A stretch of 64,000 bases of DNA from Pseudomonas marginalis (GCF_900105325.1 NZ_FNSU01000003.1:682001-746000), one strand, 5' to 3'. Shown: positions 26,768-35,085, counted from the first letter of the stretch. Notes: generated by a model not told the origin, from the sequence alone. Made by a program: numbers and translations.

Positions 26768-28213
26768 ATGCCCTCATTTATCGCTGATCACCCGATGTTG
26801 TGCGCCGTGGCGCTGATCTTTATCGACATCGCCGTGTGGCGCCTGATCTCTGCCGACCTGGCCAATTGGAAGCTGGCTGCGCGGTTGGCGATTTTTGCCG
26901 TGTTCAGTGCCGTGCTGTTCAACGACGGCATGAACCCCATGCAACTTGCGCCCTATGCCGACAGTACCGCCTTGCACCTGGCCGCCACGGCCTTGCAGAT
27001 CGGCTGGTGGCTGTTTGCGGCGCGCACGCTGACGGTGTTGCTGGGCGCGGTGATGATGCAGCGGGTGGGTCACACCGGGCGATTGTTGCAGGACCTGATG
27101 GGCGCGGTGATTTTCCTCATCGCGATCATCGCCGCCATGGCCTACGTGCTCGACCTGCCGGTCAAGGGAGTGCTGGCCACCTCCGGTGCGGTGGCGATCA
27201 TCGTCGGCCTGGCGTTGCAAAGTACCCTGAGCGATGTGTTTTCCGGGATCGTGCTCAACACCACCAAGCCTTATCAGATCGACGACTGGATCTCCATCGA
27301 CGGTACCGAAGGGCGGGTCACCGACATCGACTGGCGTGCCACGCGCCTGCAAACCTCCCAGGGCAGCCTGGCGGTGATTCCCAACTCCCTGGCGGCCAAG
27401 GCCAAGATCATCAACTTTTCGCGCCCGGCGGATATGTTCGGCCTGGCGGTCAGCCTGCAGGTCAGCCCCCATGCGCGCCCGCAAACCGTGATCGAGGCGC
27501 TGGAGCGTGCGATGCAGGGGTGTCGGCCACTGTTGGCCAAGCCGGCGCCGAGCGTGGCGTTCAAGACCTCTGCCAGTGGCGGCGTGGAGTATGAAATCAG
27601 CGGCTTCGTGCCAGCCATGGCCCTCAAGCGCGAGGTGCGCAACCAACTCTATGACCTGGCGTTCCGGCACCTGCAAGCGGCGGGCGTGGCTGTGCTGTCC
27701 GCCACCGAAAGCAGCGCGCCGCCGGCCATGTCCGCCGCGCGGGCGTTGCTGGAGCGTTCATCGATTTTCTCCACCCTGCGCCAGGAAGAGAAAGACACCT
27801 TCAGCCAGAACATGACCCTGCACACCTACCGCGCCGGCGAGATGATCCTGCCGGCGGGGGAGGTCAGTGATCATTTGTTTATCGTCGAGTCCGGCGTGGT
27901 CTCGGTGATGTTGACCAAGGGCGGCCATGTATTCGAAGCCGGGCGCATGGGGCCGGGAGAAGTGATTGGCGAGGCCGGGATCCTGTCCGACCAGGCCGTG
28001 CTGGCGGACTTTTCCGCCAAGACGTTCTGCACGCTGTACCGCATCGAGAACGAATACCTGAAACCGTGCCTGGACGCGCGCCGCGACATTAGCGAGGCGA
28101 TGAAGGCACTCTTGGAATTCCGCCAGCATGCCGCCCAGGTCCTGACCCAGGACGCGCCGGTGGTGCCGGTGAAGAAGGGCTTTTTGCAGTGGCTGCGCAA
28201 GCGCGGTCTGTGA
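26768..28213 (+). CDS. MscS-type channel fused to a cyclic-nucleotide-binding domain
   Basis: The protein has 481 residues. The N-terminal half has about four hydrophobic helices, then the MscS pore and beta domain: GVLATSGAVAIIVGLALQSTLSDVFSGIVL, KPYQIDDWISIDGTEGRVTDIDWRATRLQTSQGSLAVIPNS. The C-terminal ~140 residues form a cNMP-binding fold (LERSSIFSTLRQEEKDTF, AGEMILPAGEVSDHLFIVESGVVSV, GPGEVIGEAGILSD). The ATG at 26768 was chosen because sequence upstream of it is REPIN-derived. It is a membrane channel gated by tension, ligand or both. The fold alone does not show that cAMP or c-di-GMP is bound. Confidence 0.92.
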   Translation: MPSFIADHPMLCAVALIFIDIAVWRLISADLANWKLAARLAIFAVFSAVLFNDGMNPMQLAPYADSTALHLAATALQIGWWLFAARTLTVLLGAVMMQRVGHTGRLLQDLMGAVIFLIAIIAAMAYVLDLPVKGVLATSGAVAIIVGLALQSTLSDVFSGIVLNTTKPYQIDDWISIDGTEGRVTDIDWRATRLQTSQGSLAVIPNSLAAKAKIINFSRPADMFGLAVSLQVSPHARPQTVIEALERAMQGCRPLLAKPAPSVAFKTSASGGVEYEISGFVPAMALKREVRNQLYDLAFRHLQAAGVAVLSATESSAPPAMSAARALLERSSIFSTLRQEEKDTFSQNMTLHTYRAGEMILPAGEVSDHLFIVESGVVSVMLTKGGHVFEAGRMGPGEVIGEAGILSDQAVLADFSAKTFCTLYRIENEYLKPCLDARRDISEAMKALLEFRQHAAQVLTQDAPVVPVKKGFLQWLRKRGL

Positions 28214-28303
28214 GAGGCGAGGGCCTGGAAGTGCTGTACTCGAGGTCGAATGATCGCCAATGTGGGTTTTCTTGACTGTCTCTGACCACGTGAGGGCTCG
28301 ACC

Positions 28304-28921
28304 TTGATTCGACTCACCGACTACATCGCCAACCTTGCTCAATCCCCCCTGGCCCCGTGGGCCGGCCTGGCGCCCTGGGCCCTGGTCGCCCAGGCGCCGG
28401 CCGTTGTTCGCCAGATGCTCGCCGAACTGCCGGTCGACGAGTACAGCGTGAAGGACGAAGTCGCCATCCACCGTACCGCCATCGTCGAACCCGGTGCCTT
28501 GCTCAAGCCGCCCCTGATCATCGGCGCCCATTGCTTTATCGCCAGCGGCTCGCTGCTGCGCGGTGGTTGCTGGGTGGATGAGCACTGCATCATCGGCCCC
28601 GGCGTCGAACTGAAAACCACCTTCATGTTCAGTGGCAGCAAGCTGGCCCACTTCAACTTTGTCGGTGATTCAGTGCTGGGCCATGGGGTCAACCTCGAGG
28701 CGGGGAGTATCGTCGCCAACTACCGCAACGAGCGGGACGACAAGGAAGTGCTGGTACGGGTTGACGGGGTATTGCAGCGCAGCGGCTGCGACAAGTTTGG
28801 CGCGTTGCTGGGGGATCAATGTCGGATCGGCGCTAACGCGGTGCTGGCGCCTGGGGCGCTGTTGGTGCCAGGCAGTGTCGTGGGGCGTGGGCACGTGTTT
28901 GATGCCGAGGCGTCTGTATAA
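28304..28921 (+). CDS. Left-handed beta-helix (LbetaH) transferase-like protein
   Basis: This 205-residue protein has hexapeptide-repeat turns (AIVEPGALLKPPLIIGAHCFIASGSLLRGGCWVDEHCIIGPGVEL, later RIGANAVLAPGALLVPGSVVGRG), as in bacterial acyltransferases and sugar N-acetyl/nucleotidyl-transferases. It starts at a TTG (28304) 8 bases after GAGGG; no in-frame ATG or GTG fits better. The substrate is unknown and no partner pathway is adjacent. The stop is followed after about 45 bp by the Fur-like box of the sigma-factor gene. Confidence 0.8.
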   Translation: MIRLTDYIANLAQSPLAPWAGLAPWALVAQAPAVVRQMLAELPVDEYSVKDEVAIHRTAIVEPGALLKPPLIIGAHCFIASGSLLRGGCWVDEHCIIGPGVELKTTFMFSGSKLAHFNFVGDSVLGHGVNLEAGSIVANYRNERDDKEVLVRVDGVLQRSGCDKFGALLGDQCRIGANAVLAPGALLVPGSVVGRGHVFDAEASV

Positions 28922-28964
28922 ACGCGAAGTTGAAAAGATCATGGTGTCCCGGCACGATATTAAA

Positions 28965-28983
28965 TAGAATGAATCTCATTTGA
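28965..28983 (+). promoter_or_regulatory. Fur-like box before the FecI-type sigma gene
   Basis: TAGAATGAATCTCATTTGA contains the inverted repeat AATGA-ATC-TCATT, a common Pseudomonas Fur-site variant, 30-48 bp before the sigma-factor start. Iron-controlled expression is the expected result. Confidence 0.6.
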
Positions 28984-29012
28984 GACTCAATCGCGCCGTG
29001 CAGGTTGTTGCC

Positions 29013-29531
29013 ATGAATGATGCTGTTGTCCCCACGCACGCTCCTGAACTGACGCTATCGAGCTTGTACCGTGACCATCGCAGTTGGCTGGAAAGCTGGC
29101 TGCGGCGACGCCTGGGCAATGCCTGGGATGCGGCCGACCTGAGCCAGGATACGTTCCTGCGGGTGCTTGCCAGTGCGCAGCCGATTGCGCAGATGCAGGA
29201 ACCCCGGGCGTACCTGGTGACAGTGGGCAAGCGCCTGCTGGTGAATTTCCATCAGCGCCGCAGCCTCGAACAGGCGTATCTGAATGCCCTGGCTACCTTG
29301 CCCGACACCTGTGTGCCGTCGCCCGAACAGCGCTGGCTGGTGCTGGAAACCCTGCAAGCCCTGGATGAATTGCTCGACGGCTTGCCCGTGCTGGTGCGCC
29401 GTGCGTTTCTATGGAGCCAGCTGGAAGGCCTGGGTTACCGCGAGATTGCCGAGCGCCTTGACGTGTCCGAACGTACGGTGAAGCGCTACATGGCCCAGGC
29501 CTACGAGCATTGCCTGCTGGTGGAGCTGTGA
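29013..29531 (+). CDS. ECF sigma factor, FecI-like
   Basis: This 172-residue sigma-70 family protein has region 2 (LYRDHRSWLESWLRRRLGNAWDAADLSQDTFLRVLA) and region 4 (LDGLPVLVRRAFLWSQLEGLGYREIAERLDVSERTVKRYMAQA), typical of iron-starvation sigma factors. The ATG at 29013 was preferred over an upstream TTG (28980), because the latter would lie on the Fur-like box. The stop overlaps the FecR start (GTGA, 29528-29531). Such sigma factors normally transcribe an adjacent ferric-siderophore transducer gene, but none follows here. Confidence 0.92.
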   Translation: MNDAVVPTHAPELTLSSLYRDHRSWLESWLRRRLGNAWDAADLSQDTFLRVLASAQPIAQMQEPRAYLVTVGKRLLVNFHQRRSLEQAYLNALATLPDTCVPSPEQRWLVLETLQALDELLDGLPVLVRRAFLWSQLEGLGYREIAERLDVSERTVKRYMAQAYEHCLLVEL

Positions 29532-30445
29532 GCCGCGACGTCGCGCGCGCCGCCGCCCAGTGGCTGGCGCTGCTCGAATCCGGCGCGGCCACCGAGCGTG
29601 ATCACGCCGCCTTGCAGCACTGGCGCGACAGCCATCCCCAGCATGAACAGACCTGGCAAAGAGCCCAAACCCTGCGCCAGCGTTTCAGCGATTTGCCCCA
29701 GGCGCTCGCCATGGCCAGCCTCGACCGCCCGCAACCGGGGCGACGTGCCGTGCTCAAGCGCGCCCTGGGGGTGGCGGCGCTGGTGCCGGCGGCCTGGCTG
29801 ATCAGCCGCCAGTTGCCCATCGAAGCCTGGCGTGCCGATTTGCACACCGCTACCGGCGAACGCAAACGCCTGCCGTTGGCCGAAGGGGGCAGCCTGCAAC
29901 TCAATACCGCTACAGCCGTAGACGTGGACCTGGCACAACGGCGCATCACCCTGGTCGACGGTGAGCTGGCGCTGAACGTTCCGGGTAAGGCGGCGATGAC
30001 GGTGCAAACCCGCTACGGCCAATTGCTCGTCAGCCAGGCCGAGGTGTGCGTGCGGCAACTGCCTTCCGGCTGCCTGGTGTCGGTGCTCAAGGGCGCGGTG
30101 CAGGTGCGTGATTTGCGCGCAAACCTGGCGACATTGCAGGGGGGCCAGCAAGCGCCGTTGAAAGCCGCCGGGCTTGGCGCCTCAGTGCCCTTCGATGTGC
30201 TGCAATTAGGCTGGCGCGACGGCGTGTTGACCGCACAGAACCAGTTGCTGGGGGATTTTCTGCGCGAGCTGGAACGCTATCGTCCGGGCGTATTGCGTTG
30301 GGATCCCAGCCTGGAAACGCTGCGGGTGACCGGCAGTTTTCGCCTGGATGACACCGACCGCATCCTCAGCCTGCTGGCCTCGACCCTGGGGTTGGAGATG
30401 CAATCTCGGACCCGTTATTGGGTGAGCCTGCGCAAGGCGGCATGA
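29528..30445 (+). CDS. FecR-like anti-sigma factor / sigma regulator
   Basis: This 305-residue protein has an N-terminal DUF4880-type cytoplasmic domain (AAQWLALLESGAATERDHAALQHW), one transmembrane helix (~82-97, GVAALVPAAWLI), a periplasmic FecR domain (TATGERKRLPLAEGGSLQLNTATAVDVDL) and a C-terminal secretin/TonB short-N-like region (LDDTDRILSLLASTLGLEMQ) that would contact a receptor. It starts at GTG 29528 within the sigma-factor stop. About 40 bp of its 3' end is repeated, diverged, at 30640-30682. No receptor gene follows, so its partner must be elsewhere. Confidence 0.92.
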   Translation: MSRDVARAAAQWLALLESGAATERDHAALQHWRDSHPQHEQTWQRAQTLRQRFSDLPQALAMASLDRPQPGRRAVLKRALGVAALVPAAWLISRQLPIEAWRADLHTATGERKRLPLAEGGSLQLNTATAVDVDLAQRRITLVDGELALNVPGKAAMTVQTRYGQLLVSQAEVCVRQLPSGCLVSVLKGAVQVRDLRANLATLQGGQQAPLKAAGLGASVPFDVLQLGWRDGVLTAQNQLLGDFLRELERYRPGVLRWDPSLETLRVTGSFRLDDTDRILSLLASTLGLEMQSRTRYWVSLRKAA

Positions 30446-30738
30446 TGCGGTTTTGTGGCCAGCCTGCTTGCTGTGGTGAGCGGGCTTGCCCCGCGCTGGG
30501 CTGCGAAGCAGCCCCAATCAGGCTCCCTGTGTTCTGTCAGGTAAACCACAGCGCCTGGTTTTGGGTCTGCTGCGCAGCCCAACGCGGGGCAAGCCCGCTC
30601 GCCACAGGTTAGGAGTAGTCCTCAGATCACGTGGGGCGTGGAGGTGCAATCTCGAATGCGTTATTGGTTGAGCCTGCGCAAGCTTATTGTGGTGAGTGGG
30701 CTTGCCACAGGTTAGGAGTAGTCCTCAGATCACGTGGG
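30394..30738. repeat. Partial tandem duplication of the fecR and ssuB-like 3' ends
   Basis: Two segments recur in the same order. A 43-bp fecR 3'-end segment is at 30394-30436 and again at 30640-30682 (38 of 43 bases equal, by eye). A 35-bp segment is at 30601-30635 and again, identical, at 30704-30738. The second copy of the latter holds the last codons and stop of the ATPase gene. The first unit contains a full REPIN and the second only a REP remnant. Confidence 0.85.
30471..30606. repeat. REPIN between fecR and the sulfonate ABC genes
   Basis: Left arm GTGGTGAGCGGGCTTGCC plus CCGCGCTGGGCTGCG, and right arm CGCAGCCCAACGCGGGGC plus AAGCCCGCTCGCCACAG. The gap between them is about 55 bp. It lies between convergent genes and inside the duplicated segment. 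Confidence 0.85.
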
Positions 30739-31441
30739 CACGCTGCAACTCGGTCAAGGCCAGCGCCTTGAGCCGGGCCAGCAGCGGGTCACGCCGATCC
30801 CTCGGATGCGGCAGGTCGACCGTCAGCTCCTGGCGAATGCTGCTGGGCCGGTTGTCCATCACCAGTACTCGGTCACTCAGGTACAGCGCTTCGTCCACAT
30901 CATGGGTCACCAGCAACAGGGCGATGGCGTGGTGCGCGGCCAGTTGCAGCAGCAAGTCCTGGAGCTTCATGCGGGTGAAGGCATCCACCGCACTGAACGG
31001 TTCATCCAGCAACAGCACCTGCGGACGTGAATACAGGCCGCGTGCGATCGCCACCCGCTGTGCCATGCCGCCGGACAATGCCTTGGGCAGCGCCTGGGCG
31101 AAGCCCTTGAGGCCGACTTCCTCGATCAATTGTGTGACCCAGGCCCTGTCGTAGCGGTTGTCATCGCTGAAACCAATGTTCTGCTCCACCGTGAGCCAGG
31201 GCATCAGGCGCGGTTCCTGGAACACGAACGCCACGTCGCCGTCAGGGCTGCGCAGTTCGCCCTGGAAGTCCTTTTCCAACCCGGCGACGATCCGCAGCAG
31301 GGTACTTTTGCCACAGCCGCTGGGGCCCAGCAGGCTGACCGCTTCGCGCGGCTGCAAGGCCAGGCGTACATCTTTCAATACGGTGGTGCTGGCAAAGCTT
31401 TTACGCTCCACCTGAATGTCCAATAACGGCTGCGTACTCAT
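30725..31441 (-). CDS. ABC transporter ATPase (SsuB/TauB-like)
   Basis: This 238-residue ATPase has Walker A GPSGCGKST, Q-loop VFQEPRLMPW, signature LSGGMAQRVAIARGL, Walker B VLLLDEPFSA and a switch His (LLVTHDVDEAL). It energises the adjacent permease. The start at 31441 overlaps the permease stop (ATGA); the longer upstream open frame is read from the permease gene in another frame. QEPRLMPWLTVEQN and the DVDEALYL segment are typical of sulfonate/nitrate/taurine importers. Its last codons lie inside a duplicated 35-bp segment. Confidence 0.92.
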   Translation of the reverse strand: MSTQPLLDIQVERKSFASTTVLKDVRLALQPREAVSLLGPSGCGKSTLLRIVAGLEKDFQGELRSPDGDVAFVFQEPRLMPWLTVEQNIGFSDDNRYDRAWVTQLIEEVGLKGFAQALPKALSGGMAQRVAIARGLYSRPQVLLLDEPFSAVDAFTRMKLQDLLLQLAAHHAIALLLVTHDVDEALYLSDRVLVMDNRPSSIRQELTVDLPHPRDRRDPLLARLKALALTELQRAHVI

Positions 31442-32265
31442 TGTTCCGCTCCTTGGCCGGTGAAGGTGTCGCGCCAGGCCAGGCAGCGTTTCTCCAACGC
31501 CGCGAGCAGGCCGTCGCTGACCTTGCCCAGTAGCGCCAATACGATAATGGCGGCCAGCACGATGTCGGGCCGAGAGGTTTCCCGCCCATCGCTGAGCAGG
31601 TAACCCAGGCCCTTGGTCGCCGCGATCAGTTCGGCCGCCACGAGGAACATCCACGCCAGGCTCAAGCCACTGCGCAACCCGGTAAACAGGCCGGGCAGGG
31701 CGGCGGGCAGCAGGATCCGGCGCACCAGGCGGCGGCGACTGAACCCGTACATTTGCCCGACTTCCACCAGCTTGCGATCAATATCGCGAATCGCCGCGAC
31801 GCCATTGAGGTACACCGGGAAAAACGCGCCAATGGCGATCAGCACAATCTTCGAGGTTTCATCGATGCCCAGCCAAAGCAGCAGCAAGGGCACCCAGGCC
31901 AGGCTCGGGATCGAACGCAGGCCGGCGAAGGTCGGCTCCAGATAGGCTTCGGCTTCACGGCTCAAACCGACCCAGGCGGCGAACACCAGGGCCAGGCCGG
32001 CGCCGATGGCAAAGCCCAGCAGCACGCGGGCGAGGCTGGCGCTGATGTGTTTCCACAAGGCGCCCTCGGCGAGGTCGGTGAGGGTCACGGCGATCTCGCT
32101 GGGCGCCGGCATCTGGTAGGACGGCAGCCAGCCCACCCGCACGACCCCTTCCAGGATCATCAGGATCAGCACCGGCAAGACCAGGCCTTTGAACCGTCGT
32201 GGCCAGGCGCTGCGCTGGCTGACTGCGGGGACGGGAAGGGGCAATGCCTGGCTTTTGCTGGTCAT
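31438..32265 (-). CDS. ABC transporter permease (SsuC/TauC-like)
   Basis: This 275-residue inner-membrane protein has about six helices and the cytoplasmic EAA loop (LVEVGQMYGFSRRRLVRRILLPAALPGLFTGLRSGLSLAWMFLVAAELI), the consensus for sulfonate/nitrate-type importers. The start MTSKSQ at 32265 is preferred over a longer frame, because the extra residues overlap the end of the binding-protein gene region. It is translationally coupled to the ATPase gene. Import of organosulfonates is inferred from the binding protein and context. Confidence 0.92.
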   Translation of the reverse strand: MTSKSQALPLPVPAVSQRSAWPRRFKGLVLPVLILMILEGVVRVGWLPSYQMPAPSEIAVTLTDLAEGALWKHISASLARVLLGFAIGAGLALVFAAWVGLSREAEAYLEPTFAGLRSIPSLAWVPLLLLWLGIDETSKIVLIAIGAFFPVYLNGVAAIRDIDRKLVEVGQMYGFSRRRLVRRILLPAALPGLFTGLRSGLSLAWMFLVAAELIAATKGLGYLLSDGRETSRPDIVLAAIIVLALLGKVSDGLLAALEKRCLAWRDTFTGQGAEQ

Positions 32266-32275
32266 CGCGCGCCCC

Positions 32276-33247
32276 TTATTGCTTCGACAGGGTTTGGCCA
32301 AACGAAGGGTCGATCAGTTGATCGATCACCTGGTCCACATTCACCCCACGACGCACCAATTCCTCGGACACCAGGATCGGCGCCGCCGCCTTCGACGACT
32401 GCACATCCTTGGCGCTCAACAACGGCGTGCTCAGATCGGTACGCGACAATTGCAGCTTGGCCACTTCCAGCGGCAGGCCGGATTCATCCGCCAGCAACCT
32501 GGCGAATTCATCGGGGTGCTTCACCGCCCAATCCCGGGCTTTTTCATACGCCCCGAGCACCTTGGTGATGGTCTGTGGGTGCGCCTTGGCGAACTGCTCG
32601 GTGACGCTCACCACGCCGTAGCTGTTGAAGTCCTTGTTGCGGTACAGCAGGCGCGAACCGGCCTGGATTTCACTCGCGGCCATGTGCGGGTCGAGGCCGG
32701 CCCAGGCGTCCACGTCACCTTTTTCCAGGGCGGTGCGACCGTCGGGATGTTGCAGGTGCACCAACTGCACGTCGTCTTTTTTCAGCCCGGCCTGTTGCAG
32801 GCTGCGCAGGGTGAACAGGTACGGATCGGTGCCTTTGGTGGCGGCGATTTTCTTGCCCTTCAGGGCGCTGACGCTGTTGAGCGGCGAGTCCTTGCGTACC
32901 ACCAGGGCCGTCCATTCGGCGCGGCTGTAGACGTACACCGATTTGATCGGGCTGCCATTGGCCCGGCTCAACACGGCAGACAAGCTGGCCGACGAAGCGA
33001 AATCCACGCCGCCGCTGTTGAGGTATTCCAGGGAGCGGTTGCTGCCCTGGCTCAGGACCCAGCCGACCTTGCTGTGGGGCAGGGCCTGTTCCAGCCAGCC
33101 GAAGTGCTTGAGCACCAGGCTGACCGGCGAGTAGTAGGCGTAGTCGAGGTTGACTTCGGCGGGATCGGTTTCGGCGGCATATGCCTGCGCCTGCAGGCTC
33201 AGGACGAGGGCGCAGGCGCCGAGTACACGCTGGGTGAAGGGTTTCAT
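32276..33247 (-). CDS. Periplasmic aliphatic-sulfonate-type binding protein (SsuA-like)
   Basis: The 323-residue precursor has a signal peptide (cleavage near AYAAE, residue 25). The body matches the SsuA/TauA group: NLDYAYYSPVSLVLKHFGWLE, GVDFASSASLSAVLSRANG, the conserved GKKIAATKGTDPYLFTLRSLQQAGL, and VDAWAGLDPHMAASEIQ. It is first in a three-gene operon with permease and ATPase. No SsuD/SsuE monooxygenase is adjacent, so the imported sulfur compound is not fixed by context. Confidence 0.92.
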   Translation of the reverse strand: MKPFTQRVLGACALVLSLQAQAYAAETDPAEVNLDYAYYSPVSLVLKHFGWLEQALPHSKVGWVLSQGSNRSLEYLNSGGVDFASSASLSAVLSRANGSPIKSVYVYSRAEWTALVVRKDSPLNSVSALKGKKIAATKGTDPYLFTLRSLQQAGLKKDDVQLVHLQHPDGRTALEKGDVDAWAGLDPHMAASEIQAGSRLLYRNKDFNSYGVVSVTEQFAKAHPQTITKVLGAYEKARDWAVKHPDEFARLLADESGLPLEVAKLQLSRTDLSTPLLSAKDVQSSKAAAPILVSEELVRRGVNVDQVIDQLIDPSFGQTLSKQ

Positions 33248-33676
33248 GGAACAGCTCCGGACAAGGCGTTGAGAGAAGGCTTTTCTTATATTCAGAAAAC
33301 TGATTCGGCATGTTCCATCATGCTTTCCAGGAATATGCAGTCTCTATGCCAAGGCCAGCGCTCCCCCGCGTAGATAACGTCTTAACCGTAAATATCGCCT
33401 TATCCACATCCGTAGCAGCTGCCGAGCGCAAGCGAGGCTGCGTCAGGCGCGCTGCCGATTCAGGCTCGAGTCGCGGCCGACGCAGCCTCGCCGGGGCTCG
33501 GCAGCTGCTACCAGGGGAGCAAATTGTTGATCAGATGTTGGTAAGGCAACAGTGTTCATATGCGTTTATGGAATAAATAAAGAGTTATATATTCCTTTTA
33601 ATATTCTACGTGATAGCGCACTTTGAGGGCCTGCGCATTCGTGCGGATTGACCCAACAGCCAAAAGGAAAGCCGAC
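33248..33676. other. 429-bp intergenic region between divergent sulfur genes
   Basis: It holds the upstream regions of the SsuA-like gene (minus) and the Mop gene (plus). The only clear structure is the ~100-bp palindromic repeat at 33410-33512. The bases before that repeat (33362-33395) resemble those before copy 1 (about 3797-3825). The last ~90 bp before the Mop gene are AT-rich and promoter-like. No open reading frame with coding character was seen. Confidence 0.7.
33410..33512. repeat. ~100-bp palindromic intergenic repeat, copy 2
   Basis: It starts CCGTAGCAGCTGCCGAGC and ends GCTCGGCAGCTGCTACC. Its reverse complement aligns with 3825-3925 at most positions, including GCGACTCGAGC and CAGCGCGCCTGACGCAGCC in the middle. 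The arms can fold into a very long hairpin. Confidence 0.85.
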
Positions 33677-33892
33677 ATGACTATTAAAGCGATCAACGTG
33701 CGCAACCAGTTCAAGGGCGTGATCAAGGAAATCCTCCTGGGGGAGGTGGTGTCCGAAATCGACGTGCAAACCGCGTCCGGCATCGTCACCTCGGTGATCA
33801 CCACCCGCTCGGTGCGTGACCTGGAATTGAAGGTAGGCAGCGAAGTGATTGCCTTCGTGAAGTCCACCGAAGTGTCCATCGCCAAGCTGTGA
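33677..33892 (+). CDS. Mop/TOBE-domain molbindin (SsuF-like)
   Basis: This 71-residue protein is a single Mop domain: MTIKAINVRNQFKGVIKEILLGEVVSEIDVQTASGIVTSVITTRSVRDLELKVGSEVIAFVKSTEVSIAKL resolves into the usual five-strand molbindin pattern (N-terminal RNQFKG, then VTSVIT and VGSEVIAFVKSTEV). An AAAAGGAAA ribosome binding site precedes ATG 33677. A 71-residue protein of this type, SsuF, is part of the P. putida sulfonate cluster; the position next to SsuABC-like genes supports that comparison. It is expected to bind molybdate or another oxyanion. Confidence 0.88.
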   Translation: MTIKAINVRNQFKGVIKEILLGEVVSEIDVQTASGIVTSVITTRSVRDLELKVGSEVIAFVKSTEVSIAKL

Positions 33893-33902
33893 AGCCCACC
33901 GG

Positions 33903-33925
33903 ATGTGGGAGCGCTGCTCCCACAT
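33903..33925. terminator. Palindromic hairpin between convergent genes
   Basis: ATGTGGGAGC-GCT-GCTCCCACAT is a perfect 10-bp stem placed between the Mop gene (plus) and the PatB gene (minus). It belongs to the TGTGGGAG-type short repeats also seen at 45782-45810, and probably serves as a bidirectional terminator or mRNA end. Confidence 0.65.
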
Positions 33926-33939
33926 TCATAAAGTCTGCC

Positions 33940-35085
33940 TCAGCGCTGCTGCAGCGCACGCTCCATACGTTGCAGACCCTCTTCCAGCAAAGCCCGTGGG
34001 CAGCCGAAGTTCAGGCGCACGAACTGCTGGCTGTCGTCACCGAATTCGATCCCCGCACTCAGCCCGACCTTGGCCTGCTCCAGGAAGAACTGCTGTGGGT
34101 CGTGCAGGCCCAGGGCGCTGCAGTCCAGCCAGGCGAGGAAGGTGCCTTGCGGCGCATGCATCACCACGCCGGGCAAGCGGGTTTGCACGGCGTCGAGCAG
34201 GTAATCGCGGTTGGCTTGCAGGTAGTGCTTCAGCGCGTCGAGCCATTCACCGCACTGGCTGTAGGCGGCGCGGGTGGCTTCCAGGCCCAGGGGGCTGACG
34301 CTGTCGACCATGCCGCAGCGGGCCTGGTTGAAGCGCTCGCGGATCCCGGCGTTCTGGATCACCGCAAAGCAGGTCTTCAGGCCGGCCACGTTGTAGGCCT
34401 TGCTCGCCGACATCAGCGTGATGGTGCGCTGGGCAATCTCAGGGCTAAGGCTGGCGGTGGGGATGTGGCGGTGGCCGTCGAAGCACAGTTCGGCGTGGAT
34501 TTCGTCGCTGATGATCAGCGCGCCGTTTTCCAGGCAGGCAGTGGCCAGGGCCAGCAGTTCTTCGCGGGGGAAGACCTTGCCGATGGGGTTGTGCGGGTTG
34601 CTCAGCAGCAGTGCGCCGGCGCCGGTCAGGGCCTTGCGCAGGGCGGGCATGGGGGTGATGTATTCGGCGTTGTTCAACTCGAACGGTACTTCGATGCGCG
34701 GCAGGTTCCAGTGGCCGGGCGCCAGGCGAATCGGCCGGTAGTTGGGGGTTTGCAGCACCACCGGCTGGCCCGGTTGGACGAAGGCGTGCAGCGCCATATT
34801 GAAGCCAGGCTCAACGCCAGGCAGGAACAGCAGGTCGTCGGGCTGCACGCGCCAGGCGTACTTGGCCCACAGGTCGGCCACGATGGCCTCGCGTACATCC
34901 GGGCCGGCCACGCTGTAGCCGAGAATCCGCTGGTCGAGGCGCGCGTGCAGGGCCTGCAGCACGGCGGGCGGCGCGGCGATGTCCATGTCGGCGATCCACA
35001 TCGGCAACACATCGGCCGGGTAGCGATTCCATTTGGTGCTGCCAGTGCCGAGGCGGGGGTGGATCGTATCGAAATCAAAGCTCAT
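33940..35085 (-). CDS. PatB/MalY-type cysteine-S-conjugate beta-lyase (PLP)
   Basis: This 381-residue fold-type I PLP enzyme starts MSFDFDTIHPRLGTGSTKWN, a signature of the PatB/MalY group, with LPMWIADMDI, LSNPHNPIGK, SDEIHAEL and the PLP lysine Lys229 in LMSASKAYNVAGLK. Enzymes of this group cleave C-S bonds of cystathionine, cystine or cysteine conjugates to pyruvate, ammonia and a thiol. The sulfur-uptake genes on both sides fit that role. It is followed on the same strand by nothing but the hairpin at 33903-33925. Confidence 0.9.
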   Translation of the reverse strand: MSFDFDTIHPRLGTGSTKWNRYPADVLPMWIADMDIAAPPAVLQALHARLDQRILGYSVAGPDVREAIVADLWAKYAWRVQPDDLLFLPGVEPGFNMALHAFVQPGQPVVLQTPNYRPIRLAPGHWNLPRIEVPFELNNAEYITPMPALRKALTGAGALLLSNPHNPIGKVFPREELLALATACLENGALIISDEIHAELCFDGHRHIPTASLSPEIAQRTITLMSASKAYNVAGLKTCFAVIQNAGIRERFNQARCGMVDSVSPLGLEATRAAYSQCGEWLDALKHYLQANRDYLLDAVQTRLPGVVMHAPQGTFLAWLDCSALGLHDPQQFFLEQAKVGLSAGIEFGDDSQQFVRLNFGCPRALLEEGLQRMERALQQR

